DNA of 64,000 bases from Isoetes taiwanensis (GCA_021234155.1 JAJEKV010000030.1:16916003-16980002), one strand, 5' to 3'; positions 1 to 12,498 are shown, numbered from the stretch's first letter. Notes: a model not told the origin generated them from the sequence alone. Made by a program: numbers and translations.

Positions 1-76
1 ATGGTAGCCGAAATCTGTAAACTCCAAATCCGGCATAGATAGACACAACAAAACTATATAAATTACTAGTAACGGT

Positions 77-93
77 GCCCAGCGTTGCTGGGC
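77..93 (-). other. Helitron 3' terminal hairpin
   Basis: Seven-base stem GCCCAGC/GCTGGGC with a 3-base loop, 7 bases from the CTAG terminus. The same hairpin occurs at 38274-38290 (plus) and 60906-60922 (minus), defining one Helitron family in the window. Confidence 0.85.
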
Positions 94-1218
94 ATAAGTT
101 TGGAAACCTGTAAATGAGAAACTTACGTATAATTCATTATAACTTCACCTTAACACGTGAGTACAATAAGCACTTTACTTAGAAAAATGAACGCGTGAAT
201 ACAATAAGCACATTACTTAGAAAAATACCTTTGCTGCCCTGCAACTAAGAATTGTATCTATGTTTCACGTAAACATGGCCTATATTCCACAATTCACGCT
301 ACTAAATTAACTTATTTTGACCTGAATTTCTTTGTCTTAATATGAATTTTTAGAGCATACAGAAATTAATGACGTGCAAAGCACAATAGATTATTGGTTT
401 TTTATTGATTTTGGGATTATATACTTGGCTGCGTATAAAACAATCAGACAAAACCATCAGACATAAAACCATGTGCAAGACATGCACACGTGCATTTACT
501 CCCACATACAGATTTTCATGCAAGGCATTTTTCCATGGCAATGTTCAACTTGGGGATGCATCTAGCATCCATCTTGTTTTCTATAAGAACGGGATGCATT
601 TCTTAAGGTTATATCTTGAATCTTGGCTATATTCCTTCTGTTTCACGTAGCAAGAGATTCTTTAGGTTGTTGACTCGAATTGATGATGCAGAAATTGATT
701 CTATTGAAAAATAATCATGTATATTAAAAGGCAATCCGAAAGAAACTTTCAATTAGCACTTTTAACAAACAAAAACGTGGGATGTTGCTTTGCTATTACA
801 TATGCAAGTGCCCTTATGTTATCAAATCCGTATACTCTTCGCCAGTTTAAGGTCAGAATTGTAGAATGCAGAAAAATGATTATTATAAGTTAATAGATTA
901 TTAAATCTTCATACATCATGGGTATGGTTTTTAATATATCTATAAATATAGTATTTCTTAGTGAAGTCTGAACCATCTGCCAATATAATTGAAATGCTGC
1001 TGATTATTTAGAAACAACAGAAATGAAAGCAGCCTGCAAAGACATACGAAATAATAAGAAAAAAGAAAGAGAGACCATATCTCCATGGTCTAGATGCTCA
1101 ATCCTTGGGCTTATGCTTCAAAAAATATTGTAGGAAAGCTATTGTACATGTTTTCAGCAGTTTTCTTGAATCTTATTAGTTTGCAGTTTTATCAATTAGA
1201 AGAGTCAGATCCACTTAC

Positions 1219-1322
1219 GTTAAAAACACGGCTATGAAGAGAAGTCCTATACTTAGGAGGACTGCCAAAGTAGGATAAAGGGACTCTGGCACTAGATTTG
1301 TTATAGCTCCCATCGATGGAGC
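1219..1322 (-). pseudogene. Captured exon resembling OST5/TMEM258
   Basis: On the minus strand a 104-bp exon-like segment is bounded by an acceptor (CTTGCAG, before 1322) and a donor (GTAAGTGG, 1218-1211). Its open frame contains VPESLYPTLAVLLSIGLLFI followed by AVFLT. In plant OST5/TMEM258, a small membrane subunit of the oligosaccharyltransferase complex in the ER, the first helix follows a similar P-x-x-(W/L)-Y-P-T-L-A-V pattern; that comparison is from general knowledge, not a search. The conserved second helix was not found elsewhere in the element, so this looks like a gene fragment carried by the Helitron. The frame could start at the internal ATG (MGAITN). Confidence 0.5.
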
Positions 1323-1928
1323 CTGCAAGAACCATACAGAGACCCTCATTACTGGGATAAAATGTTATCCATCTTACCCAACCAAGATGGCCACTTCACC
1401 ACCTATTGTTCATTGGGTAGGATGGCGAAATAAACCGATAGTTAATATATTTATAATTAGAAAAGCTATAATCCAATTTTCATCAAGCAAATCTTACAAG
1501 AGTTAATATTCGCCTGTAAAATTTCTCTTGCAAAATCTAATGAAGTATGAATGGAATTGCGCAATTTGATTGAATGAAGATGAGAAATTAAAACTATCAA
1601 TAGTGTGACCAGTTGATCAAAAAATAGCAAAAAAACATATGAAGTACCAAGAAGAGGATCTGTTACAGAAATTTAAATAGTCATAAAAAGCTCTCGCAAC
1701 ATGGCAGAGCTGGCAAAAGCATTTACAGCATCCTTCCAAGCATGGAAAAATCTACAGTCAACATCTCAAAACTTAGCCTAAATTGACATGTGGAAAAATT
1801 GAAATCAAAGGAGCACCATTCTTTGCAAAGTTTTACAGCCGCAGATATCTGTTGTAGCAGCATATGTATGAGGAATAATGTGTGCCACTTTCGTCTTGGT
1901 TGAGAAGTCTAGACTACATTTTTATAAG

Positions 1929-2270
1929 CTTGCTGCCAAGCATTTTGCTCCACTTTATTTGTTTATTCCCAGCCCATAAAAGTTGACGCCTCTAGCGAAG
2001 ATGCTCATAAAACCCAAACAAATGAAAATAGACTGTTTGAGCCTGTACATGTGCAGACTATATTTTGATAACCTTGCTGCCAAGCATTCCCAAACAAATG
2101 AAAATAGACTGTTTGAGCCTGTACATGTGCAGACCATATTTTGATAACCTTGCTGCCAAGCATTTTGCTCCACTTTACTTGTTTCTGTGTCCCAGCCCAT
2201 AAAAGTTGATGCCTCTGGCGAAGATGCTCATGAAACCCAGTTGAATGAAAATAGATTGTTTGAGCCTGTC
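1929..2270. repeat. Tandem repeat, three units
   Basis: Units start at 1929, 2073 and 2149 with CTTGCTGCCAAGCATT. Units 1 and 3 are full (about 120-144 bp). Unit 2 (76 bp) lacks the middle CCAGCCCATAAAAGTTGA segment. It lies inside the first Helitron. Confidence 0.85.
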
Positions 2271-3254
2271 CAACTATTCTTCAACAGACAACTTGGCAAT
2301 GTCAAATCCTTGTAGACTTTTTGACGCCCTACATACCCTATAATGGCCATGTTGTATGAACAGAGCCATGCTGCGGTAACCTAGTGAGGAAACGAAGCTG
2401 CGAGCTAAACAAAGTGTAGGAAGGTCGGCACATATACAAAAATCATGGGCAAAGCGACACATTGCCATGCCATCCCGATACCAAATGATAAACCTTAGAT
2501 GTTGCCATGCCATTGCAATTGGCCAAATTTGAACCCATTTGAACATCTAGCTACAATTCGAAACTTCCTGTGAGATTTAATTTTAGCTGGCCTGACATGC
2601 ATGTGATACTCCAATAGTAAATAAGGTAACATTCGCTCAATCTTCCCAGGTTCAGGTTAATCTGCTAGCAAAAATCTCATCACTCCATTAGCAAGCATTT
2701 CGCCATTTCCAGTTCTGCAAGGTTGGTTAAACAAACAAAGGATTGTGAATCAATGAATCTGCAATGCTGCATGCACATTTGTAAAGATGGTAAAAATTAG
2801 ACGTCCATGAATGCATTGCAAGTACTATATGTAGCTTTATATTATTAGCAGAAACCTTTTGTGTCATCTTTATAGCTTTCAAGTCCATATCAGAATACCA
2901 CACTAATATATGAAAACGGCCGTATGCTATCAGATATTTTTCAACTCAAAGTAATTTTATCCATGAAATAAGACTAAAGAAAATGGGCATGAATATGGAA
3001 ACCAAAGAGAGGGGCAGAACATGACATCGACGTATAGAAGCCAAAGCTTACTGCAGGATCAGAACTGGAATCGTCCTACACAAAAATTGCCCTTATCTTG
3101 AAGTCTAAAACAAAGATGAAGTCTAAGGGCCTAAATATTATTTAGAATGAAGCAATGGACGAATTCACCTTTTCATCACGCTGTAGCTCGAATTGTACTT
3201 TCCAACTAAACCCTGACTTACTTTGTTTCGATTGCCATGACTTGCCAATTCTTC

Positions 3255-3745
3255 AAGAACCATATCACGAACAACACGTGCTGGAAGACAAACTTCCCAA
3301 CCAGCTTTTGAAAACTGATCCTAAGATGGTTAAGACGCTCACAAAAAGGAGCACGGTCCCTGTAACTTCCTTCAGCCTACTCCACAGTGACGGAACTCCC
3401 TAATGCCATTGCCATGCCGTAGCTAGGTTTTTTTTTTTTTGTTATTACATAGTGCTCAAAAACCATATCACGAACAACACATGCTGGAAGCCAAACTTTC
3501 GAACCAGCTTTTGAAAACCCATCATAATGGTTAAGACGCTCATAAAAAGGAGCATGGTCCCTGTGACTTTCCTTCAGCCTACTCCATAGCGACGAAACTT
3601 CCTGGACCCTGGTTGCACCATTGCCATGACGTAGCTAGTTATTTTTTTTCCCGTGTTTTACGCTCAAAAAAAGGAGCACGGTCCCTTAACTTTCCTTCAG
3701 CCTACTCCATAGTGACGGAACTCCCCAGACCCTGGTTGCAGATCT
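3255..3745. repeat. Tandem repeat, about 205-bp period
   Basis: Copies begin at AACCATATCACGAACAACAC near 3258 and 3461. A third, shortened copy from about 3661 shares the CGCTCA...GGAGCACGGTCCC and CTTCAGCCTACTCCA blocks. T-runs separate the units. It lies within the first Helitron near its 5' end. Confidence 0.8.
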
Positions 3746-4044
3746 GTATGCCCCGAGGATTCCATCAGTAAAAAGAAACCCTAAGAAAAGGTATGTTGGA
3801 AGGAAGGGTCAAGATGTTGCCACGTGGCATTAATGAATAAAAACCGTCCGATTTAGGGCGTGGTCCATTACACAACATTATAATATAAGATATACCAATG
3901 GAAAGCATTTCTAACTTTCCAAAGCACTAAAAAACACATGAATCTGACACTCGAGCCATAAGTTATGAAGAAAACCGCGTCGAGACCCTACATGGCGGCC
4001 ATCACAGCGCCCCCTCACTTGCAGGAGACTTTGCGTCTAGACCC

Positions 4045-4232
4045 TGTTGAAGATATGATCTAATAGATCAAGAAGTGCGTGTGGCAGGCTGACTAGATTG
4101 CCAAGTTGGCGATCCAAGCCAAGAGGCACGACTCATCTGAAGAGCCACAACTGCACATATTTGTAAGCCACGGTTGGGGCTGTTCCAACCAGTCTGTTCA
4201 ATTCTATTTTGTTCTTCCTCCATATTTTATCA
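4045..4232 (+). repeat. 5' LTR
   Basis: 188 bp, TG...CA ends, followed immediately by the primer-binding site. Differs from the 3' LTR at a handful of positions, such as ACTAGATTGCC versus ACTAGACTGCC. Confidence 0.93.
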
Positions 4233-4248
4233 TGGTATCAGAGCAGGG
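4233..4248 (+). promoter_or_regulatory. Primer-binding site (initiator Met tRNA)
   Basis: TGGTATCAGAGCAGGG directly abuts the 5' LTR. The first 12 bases match the usual plant copia primer site. Confidence 0.9.
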
Positions 4249-4445
4249 ACCTGCGAAGAGAAGAATTCTTTGTTATACGCTTATGCTGAGAAGATGAAGA
4301 AAAGGAAGAAAATCAATGGAGAACAAGTGCTCCTGTTGATGGCTGATGGGGTCCAGACAGAAGACTGACTCAGAGCAGTAGGCTGATGGGGTCAAGATAC
4401 AAAGCCCAGTAAGGTCAAGACCCATCCATACGAATCGATGCAGAT

Positions 4446-5315
4446 ATGCCTCATCGGGACGAAATTCCCACAGCAACAGCAGTCACTTCAAGTCAAATTG
4501 AAGCAAGACAGAGGCAGTATTTCAAGCCCGTTGAAGAAGTTTGGTCCGAGAAGGATGCCGCAGAAGACCCTAGTAATCAGAAGTTTCAAGAAAATCTATC
4601 AGAGGAAGACGAATTTTCTCACGAGATAGTGCTGTTGAATGATGGGGACAAAATATCAAGATTCAAGGATGTAGGTGTAACTGCCGTTGCCGCAACAACA
4701 GAAGCCAATTTTGTTGTTGAGACTCTCGTTCCAGAGAATGCCGCAGCAGAAACATGGGCTGCAGAATGGCAAGGAATAGAGAAAGAGGCAGGAGAATCTA
4801 TGCCAATGCTGCATTTGGCTGATGGGGTCGCTCAAGACGATCTAGAGCAGTTTATTGAAGTGGCCCAGATTTCTGAAATTGGGTCCAGCATTGATGCAAG
4901 GATTCTTGAAGAATTTCAAATGAAAGATAGAATCCTGATTGATCCAGGAGGTCCTGAAGAATCGATCATATCAGCAGGAGCAGATTCAAATGAAGATTGG
5001 ATTTTGGAGCACCGACTATCTCAGAATGCGTTACCAAAGAACCCGAGAAAGAATGGTGCAGAGGTGGCCTATGTTCAGAATGCAATACAGCAACCAGAAT
5101 GGATGATTGAGGCTATTGCAGATGTGACAAGAGCATATACACAAGGCAAGGACCTAGGCGAGAATGATGCTGCAAACGACTTAATTTCTCCAGCAAACAA
5201 AAGAGTGAGCTATGCAGATCTTATGCAGATTTACCCATGCTTAAGAAGACCGGTGGCCAAGCGCAGTTGGCCTGAAGGCTGTGGCCCGAAAAAGAAGAAG
5301 ACTTCTATAATGTAA
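4446..5315 (+). CDS. ORF of unknown function inside the LTR element
   Basis: 289 codons from an ATG at 4446, the only long frame in the element. The product is acidic through most of its length, with many E/D and A residues. It ends in a basic lysine-rich tail (KKKKTSIM at the C-terminus) that could act in nuclear targeting. I see no CCHC zinc knuckle, protease DTG or other retroelement motif, and no homology to a named family. It could be a highly diverged gag, an extra element ORF, or a captured host fragment. Its uninterrupted length in an otherwise decaying region suggests recent activity or selection. Confidence 0.5.
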   Translation: MPHRDEIPTATAVTSSQIEARQRQYFKPVEEVWSEKDAAEDPSNQKFQENLSEEDEFSHEIVLLNDGDKISRFKDVGVTAVAATTEANFVVETLVPENAAAETWAAEWQGIEKEAGESMPMLHLADGVAQDDLEQFIEVAQISEIGSSIDARILEEFQMKDRILIDPGGPEESIISAGADSNEDWILEHRLSQNALPKNPRKNGAEVAYVQNAIQQPEWMIEAIADVTRAYTQGKDLGENDAANDLISPANKRVSYADLMQIYPCLRRPVAKRSWPEGCGPKKKKTSIM

Positions 5316-5824
5316 GCCAAGGCTCTATTTAATTGAGTTAATTAAAGGTCTTAGTAAGTAATTAGTTACAAAATTAGTAAGTATACCCAGCCAGGAGTGG
5401 ATGAGGACCCAGTGTCTTATCTTGTTAACTTCGGATGCAAGATTAAGGGGGAGAAATGTAGTACAATGTAATCATACATCCTCAGTTCTCCTTAATGGGG
5501 TATAGATAGAAAGTTAAATTAAACTTTCTAGATGCAGTTAGAGGACTTCCTAGACCATCGAAAGGTGAGCAGTTTACATGGCCACTTAGATGAGCTCAGG
5601 TTGAGCAGTAAGGGGGAGTAGATTGACTGTTAAGGGAAGTCTATAAATAGTCTACAAGTGTAAATTCCTTATGATAAGGAAACACATCAGTTGCCTCTAG
5701 TTCATCTAGAGATGAGCAGTTTCAAGCTCATTTGGATGGCTCCAGTTGAGAGCAGTTAAAGGAGGAATATGCTTTTAGGGGATAAAAAGGGAATTTAGAC
5801 TTACACTTCCATTGATCTATTGAT

Positions 5825-5834
5825 CAAGGGGGAG
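5825..5834 (+). promoter_or_regulatory. Polypurine tract
   Basis: CAAGGGGGAG immediately before the 3' LTR, the expected plus-strand priming site. A second similar tract, AAGGGGGAGAAATG, at about 5446 inside the element is unexplained. Confidence 0.8.
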
Positions 5835-6022
5835 TGTTGAAGATATGATCTAATAGATCAAGAAGTGCGTGTGGCAGGCTGACTAGACTGCCAAGTTGGC
5901 GATCCAAGCCAAGAGACATGACTCATCTGAAGAGCCACAACTGCACCTATTTGTAAGCCACGGTTGGGGCTGTTCCAACCAGTCTGTTCAATTCTATTTT
6001 GTTCTTCCTCCATATTTTATCA
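5835..6022 (+). repeat. 3' LTR
   Basis: 188 bp matching 4045-4232, followed by the GACCC target duplication at 6023-6027. Confidence 0.93.
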
Positions 6023-6027
6023 GACCC

Positions 6028-8230
6028 TAAAATCACGTCAACTAACTGTTGAAGGTGTTCCTGGCAAAACCTTCAACCTCAATGGTTTAGAACCTCCAGG
6101 TTGCTTAGGCAACCACTCTGTGTAAAAAAATTCCCGAGACCAAAAGGTTTATGGGACCCAATATATTAAGAACATAATAAAAAATAACTCCAAATATATG
6201 GCTCTAAAGCCCATACAAAAATAAAATATGTATTCCAATGCAACATAAAAATATATGTGTGTGGTCTAGTTTTAAGACCTTAAACTACCACTAGTAAGGT
6301 TGATAAGGTCAGGGATCCAAACCTCGTTTGCTGCAGTCAAAGAAAGACTTTAAGGACAATAAAAATATCCAGGTGGTTAGGCAATTGGCTCGCTCTAGGC
6401 CATAAGAATCCATTGACTATTAGATTAAGTATGCCAACACGAGAAAATCGTATATGAAACACGTTCCAAACAATATACCAACCAAGAAGAAATTCCTCAT
6501 AGGATTAACACCTTTTGTTTCTTCTAATCTTCATGTTGATGTTTATTCTTCTCCCACTTCTGTGATTATTACGGTTGATAGTTCTAATATTTAGTGCTCT
6601 AAAGAGCGAGGGCAACAGCCCGTTTGGAGGAAAGCATTTAGGAAGAAGTCTGTTATGTCATCTCATGAGGCTATCTCGCCTCATAAAATTCAGTGTTATG
6701 ATAAATTGATGTCTACTAATGATCCTCCAGATGTGGTAGAACATGTTAGTTGTGATGAGGCTATCAAACGCCTCAAGATAGCACAAGGAGTTTGATTATG
6801 CACTATCTATGGGTGGTTTTGCTTAATGGACCATGTCATTCTCTAGGTTTTGGAACCCATGTCACATGCCTTCGTATATATCTTGATTTTTTTTCATGAT
6901 TATAGATTGACATCCCTTAAAAAAAAGGGGGTATTAACTGATAAGGGCGAAGAAAGGAAACAACATGCAGTACTACTATTAATGAGTATTTTCATGACAT
7001 AGAGAATGGAAAGAATAATTGGTCCCAACGATGTAAAGGGAAAGCAATTGTTCCCAACAGGCCAGATTAACAATAACAAAAAGATAGAAGATACAAGGCC
7101 AAGGAGAAAATTTTGGATAATAGACCAAAGAAGGAGCTAAGACAAAAAATGAACAAGAACACATGAAGGGAGGGAGGGAGGGAGGGAGGGAGGGATGGAG
7201 GAGACAAACCAATGGGAACTTATACATATGTAAAATGCATATAAATTATATGTAATGCAGTTTGGCAAGATTATATACTTAGAGAAAAAGGATCTAGAGT
7301 CAAACAGTTACTAAGAGATACAAGGAATACCTAATGAATGAATCTGAACACCAAAAAGAGACAGAGTGAGTGTCATGATCGTAGACCAATATGGATGTTG
7401 TATCCAGTGAAAGGATGCCAAGGGTAACAAAATGATCAAGAAGTCTATGCTCGAATGAACAAGCTTAGAAACAAACCAAGGGAAATGAAGGCGAAGGCAA
7501 CATGCTTGAAGCAAAAACATCGTCGAGAGAGACAAGAGTCTAACAGACGGTGTGAAAGTGCCATACGAATACAAAAAGACCAACAAATGTCAATGTAGAA
7601 AAGTGCTCCAACAAAAACATAGACGAAAATGAGAGTAGAACCTAAAGGTCTCTAGCTCAAAAAGCATCACCTAGGAAGCTACATAATCAATGGTTGATTA
7701 GAGACAAATATATGCAATAGAGTCCCTAATTAAGCTATTCATCTCTATGTAGTATCACACGAGGTGCGCCTCCGGGCCTCGAGAGCTGATGCATGGGAAA
7801 ATTCGCCAGTTATGCCACAATCTGGACTGCACATAGCGATCCTTATTTATAGGATATGCAAGTTGGGGTATAACGTGCCTCTGGAACAATTGCATATGCG
7901 TAAGGTTTTAAGTACGTCTACTCAAGGGTCTTGTTCTTATACAAGTCTTATACGTGAATGGGGTTCTCGACGCTCTACGTCGTCCCTTTGTGAATATGCA
8001 CCCAACAGCGAGAGGTGTGCAGGGGGGTTCTCATTTTTGTAATGAATGTATGTGGTTGAGTGTGTTATTTATGCTAGAAATTTTCTTGATCCCTTTGGGG
8101 CCTTAAGAGAAAGGATTTATGAAAATAATAATGGAAAAGAATGGTCTTTTATCATTTATGGAGACCAATTGGCATATGAAAATAATAATGATGTAAATTA
8201 AATATATGCATGACATACAAATTAAAGGCT
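6028..8230. other. Spacer without recognised genes
   Basis: AT-rich sequence with short, unsupported frames in all phases. Around 6890-6935 an A-run followed by GGGGG resembles a retroelement tail but has no partner. The only clear structure is a GGGA microsatellite at 7165-7194. Confidence 0.5.
7165..7194. repeat. (GGGA)n microsatellite
   Basis: About seven perfect GGGA units within 30 bp. Confidence 0.95.
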
Positions 8231-8235
8231 AATAA

Positions 8236-9010
8236 TGATACGGTTCATGTATATTTGGGAAGTTGTAACAACACAGAATCATAGAACCATAATGAAATAA
8301 TGAAATTATAGAACACTGGACTAAAGAAACTTTATTCATGGACAAGTGATATGGCAGCACCATTAACCACCCAACCGGATTTACTGGGTTATGGCAAAAC
8401 ACAAGTGCTATGGCAAACAAGCTCTGGCATCTGGCTTATTGGCCCTCCAGGCTAGTCTAGCTACTCCAAGTAGCCACACATCATAAAACAATTGCAAATC
8501 TGTGATGTCGCTATGGCAGTGATCTATGACCCCTTGACATGTTTTCGGCTATTACTCCCTCATACGGATAAACTATGGGATGTGCCAAACTTAATTCAAA
8601 AACTAGACTCCGAGCTGGTTCCAATGATATGAAGATCGCCTTAATCGGAGCTCTGGTTGCGGAGGTATGCCCAACTGAAGTTTAGGTTCTATTTGTAGGT
8701 CTCTCTGCGACTTTAGCCTTTTTTCAGGCAGTTGCATTTTATATCAAAATATCTTCTTGTCTTTAATTAGATTATATGACGTATCATATGGGACATTATC
8801 TATGATCTTTTTCTCAACCAATAATTATCCCAATGATAGTGCCTCGACCCCTTCCACAAATATCAATGGTTCTTCACACCCAAATGCTATATTATCCTAT
8901 GCCCCTTATATTATTAGGTGACCTACATTAGGACAAACATTCACACATTATTTGCCATGTTCTCATAACCCATTCGCCGTGGACCACTCCCCCGTGCTTG
9001 CTCCATATCA
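8236..9010 (-). repeat. LTR 1 (element 3' LTR)
   Basis: 775 bp; TG at 8236, CA at 9009-9010; preceded by AATAA. The most diverged of the three, lacking a short GACCTTAGGAATAC segment present in the other two. Confidence 0.9.
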
Positions 9011-10410
9011 ATCCATCCCTTCTCAAAAAGAGATCGTCCGAGTACACTTCAATTTGGTCCATCCATTCTCAAGATGGTTGTTCCACAATCAACGTGTACC
9101 TGGGAGTTTCTTGGACCCTGCGAACTCAGGAAACAATTATGTACATTATTATACTTCCACAGTACTTTATATCTCTTGGAACCTCCACGTCCCTATTCTT
9201 TTAAATCCCTGCAAAACAATTGTATTTCTGCAATACGTTATTATCTTTCGTACCTCTGCGGTACTACTTGATTGTATCTCCGCGATAGAGTATCTCCGCG
9301 ACACAGATGCAATTTTTGTCAGGCCTATTCTGTTGCAACCACAATTACCACTCTTCAAAAATATACATCTAATGCACTTTTGTTCAAGGCTATTGTGCTG
9401 CAGTCACAATTACTGATCTACCAAGAGGCATTCACAATTAGTGCACCATGTTCAGGCCTATGACGTTGCAATCGTAATTACCAATCTACCATGGGTACAC
9501 ACAAGAAATAAAACTTTACTCTTTATTCTGCATAGAGAAGATCAACTTACAAACTTTACCCATAAGTCTGTCCCATAGAAAACAATTTGAGATTCTGCAT
9601 CCAAATTTTGCGTCCATATCCTTGACAACTTGTACGTAAAATGTCCTTCCCAATGCTTAACACTAAGCAAACTGCAAATAAGATCAAGTGTTAATGTAGA
9701 TTGACTTCCAAAGTCAAATATTCATATAAATGACCCCCATGGTCAATCAGTCTCTCAGATCACCACGATCTGACTCCGCAATCCCAAGCAAGATGCTTTT
9801 GCAGTTCTCCATACTCAGGCTTAATTGTGGGAATTTACACAGGCTCAAATGACCAAGATGAACTTCTAGAGATGGCAAGAGGTTATGGCGGGTAGTTTGG
9901 CTATTATGACAAAGCAGTGCTCAATGTTGTGTTCAAGTGTTACTTGTCTCCATGACAAGCTATTTGTCTCCATGACAACTCATCTCCATGATAAACTACT
10001 TGTCTCCATGACAAGCTTTTCCACGACAACCCAGCAGTCACCTTATTATTCCATAATCTCCAAAGGATCATAGAATTTTATCCAATAATCGGAAATAGTT
10101 TACAACAAGTCGGTCCATATACTTCGAGCATTCTCCATGAAAGCACCGAGTTTTCTTTTCTAAGCTACTGATGCTCCAGCTTCTCTTGCAGCAATAGTCG
10201 CCAAATCCACCTCAATTCTACTAACCGCTCTAATATCGAAACCATATGATTTCCCTTCATGCGTAAAAGCTTTTACTCCATTAAGATAATCCAAATCTGT
10301 TCTTGTGAACCCCAAAATGATAATTTCCTCTCACACTCTCACAGATTAGAGAGTTCCAATTCCACTGGTGATTCCATTGCCCATGGTTCCCAAAAGAATC
10401 GCAAATCTCC

Positions 10411-10422
10411 GCTCTGATACCA
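10411..10422 (-). promoter_or_regulatory. Primer-binding site, unit 1
   Basis: GCTCTGATACCA here is the complement of TGGTATCAGAGC, two bases from LTR2. Confidence 0.88.
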
Positions 10423-10424
10423 CT

Positions 10425-11218
10425 TGATACGATTCATGTATATTTGGGAAGTTGTAACAACACAGAATCATAGAACCATAATGAAATAATGAAATAATAG
10501 AACACTGGACTAAAGAAACTTTATTCATGGACAAGTGATATGGCAGCACCATTAACCACCCAACCGGATCCACTGGGTTATGGCAAAACACAAGTGCTAT
10601 GGCAAACAAAAAGCTCTGGCATCTGGCTTATTGGCCCTCTAGGCTAGTCTAGCTACTCCAAGTAGCCACACATCATAAAACAATTGCAAATCTGTGATGT
10701 CGCTATGGCAGTGATCTATGACCCCTTGTCACGTTTTCGGCTATTACTCCCTCATACGGATGAAGTATGGGATGTGCCAAACCCAATTAAGAAACTAGAC
10801 TCCGAGTGGTTCCAACGATATGAAGATCGCCTTAATCGGAGCTTTGGTTGCGGAGGTATGCCCAACTGAAGTTTAGGTTCTATTTGTAGGTCTCTCTGCG
10901 ACTTTAGCCTTTTTTCCCTTTTTTCAAGCAGTTGCATTTTATATCAAAATATCTTCTTGTCTTTAATTAGATTATATGACGTATCATATGGGACATTATC
11001 TATGATCTTTTTCTCAACCAATAATCATCCCAATAATAGTGCCTCGACCCCTTCCATAAATATCAATGGTTCTTCACACCCAAATGCTATGTTATCCTAT
11101 GCCTCTTTATATTATTAGGTGACCTTAGGAATACATTAGGATAAACATTCACACATTATTTGCCATATTCTCATAACTCATTCGCCGTGGACCACTCCCC
11201 CGTGCTTGCTCCATATCA
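10425..11218 (-). repeat. LTR 2 (shared, middle)
   Basis: 794 bp, same ends as the others. It serves as 5' LTR for one unit and 3' LTR for the next. Confidence 0.92.
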
Positions 11219-12183
11219 ATCCATCCCTTCTCAAAAAGAGGTCGCCCGCGATCGTCCGAGTACACTCCAATTTGGTCCATCCATTCTCAAGATGGTTGTT
11301 CTACAATCAACGTGCACCTGGGAGTTTCTTGGACCCTGCGAACTCAGGAAACAGTTATGTACATTATTGTACTTCCATAGTACTTTATATCTCTTGGAAC
11401 CTCCACGTCCCTATTCTTTTAAATCCCTGCAAAACAATTGTATTTCCACAATACGTTATTATCTTTCGTACCTCCGCAGTACTACTTGATTGTATCTCCG
11501 CGATACAGTATCTCTGCGACACAGATGCAATTTTTGTCAGGCCTATTGTGTTGCAACCACAATTACCACTCTTCAAAAATATACATCTAATGCACTTTTG
11601 TTCAAGGCTATTGTGCTGCAGTCACAATTACTGATCTACCAAGAGGCATTCACAATTAGTGCACCATGTTCAGGCCTATTACGTTGCAATCGTAATTACC
11701 AATCTACCATGGGTACACACAAGAAATAAAACTTTACTCTTTATTCCGCATAGAGAAGATCAACTTACAAACTTTACCCGTAAGTCTGTCCTATAGGAAA
11801 CAATTTGAGATTCTGCATCCAAATTTTGCGTCCATATCCTTGACAGCTTTTATGTAAAGTGTCCTCCCCAATGCTTAACACTAAGCAAACCTGCAAATAA
11901 GGTCAAGTGTTAATGTAGATTGACTTCCAAAGTCAAATATTCATATAAATGACCCCCACGGTTAATCAGTCTCTCAGATCACCACGATCTGACAAGATGC
12001 TTTTGCGGTTCTCCATACTCAGGCTTAAGGGTGGGAATTTACACAGGCTCAAATGACCAAGATGAACTTCTAGAGATGGCAAGAGGTTATGGCGGGTAGT
12101 TTGGCTATTATGACAAAGCAGTGCTCATCGTTGTATTCAGGTGTTATTTGGCTCCATGACAAGCTATTTGTCTCCATCACAAC

Positions 12184-12498
12184 TCATCTCCATGATAAAC
12201 TACTTGTCTCCATGACAAACTTTTCCACGACAAACCAGCAGTCGCCCTTATTATTCCATAATCTCCAAAGGATCATAGAATTTTCCCTAATAATCCGAAA
12301 TAGTTTACAACAATCGGTCCATATACTTCGAGCATTCTCCACGAAAGCACCTAGTTTTCTTTTCTCTGCTACTGATGCTCCAGCTTCTCTTGCAGCAATA
12401 GTCGCCAAATCCACCTCAATTCTACTAACCCCTTTAATATCGAAACCATATGATTTTCCTTTATGCATAAAAGCTTTTACTCCATTAAGATAATCCAA
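12184..12498 (-). CDS. Short ORF in LTR element interior
   Basis: 104-codon frame just inside the element, starting MDYLNGVKAFMHKGKSYGFD. It sits in a gag-like position downstream of the primer site. The sister interior (about 10140-10290) has the same start but a stop truncates it. There is no recognisable gag motif. It may be a gag remnant of the parental element. Confidence 0.35.
   Translation of the reverse strand: MDYLNGVKAFMHKGKSYGFDIKGVSRIEVDLATIAAREAGASVAEKRKLGAFVENARSIWTDCCKLFRIIRENSMILWRLWNNKGDCWFVVEKFVMETSSLSWR

Larger units (their letters stand above)
66..3890 (-). mobile_element. Non-autonomous Helitron (3.8 kb)
   Basis: Read on the minus strand the element begins TCTTATATTATAATGTT at 3890 and ends CTAG at 69-66. 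It sits between an A (complement of 3891) and a T (complement of 65), as Helitron insertions do. A GC-rich hairpin, GCCCAGC-GTT-GCTGGGC (77-93), lies a few bases before the CTAG end. The same 5' start and the same hairpin end recur in the element at 36875-38301, so both boundaries are supported by a second copy. I see no Rep/helicase gene inside, so it would need enzymes from elsewhere. It carries tandem repeats and one host-like exon. Confidence 0.85.
4045..6022 (+). mobile_element. Short copia-type LTR retrotransposon
   Basis: Two 188-bp near-identical direct repeats, each starting TGTTGAAG and ending TTTTATCA, flank a 1.6-kb interior. GACCC is duplicated outside (4040-4044 and 6023-6027). 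The interior starts with TGGTATCAGAGC, the initiator-Met-tRNA primer site typical of plant Ty1/copia elements. It ends with a purine tract, AAGGGGGAG, just before the 3' LTR. No protease, integrase or reverse transcriptase is present, so the element is non-autonomous. It encodes one ORF of unknown role. The few LTR differences suggest fairly recent insertion. Confidence 0.93.

Noticed and set aside
8952-9416. 154-codon plus frame, repeated as 142 codons at 11206-11634
   Set aside because: Conserved only because the LTR unit is duplicated; antisense to the retroelement and without recognisable domain.
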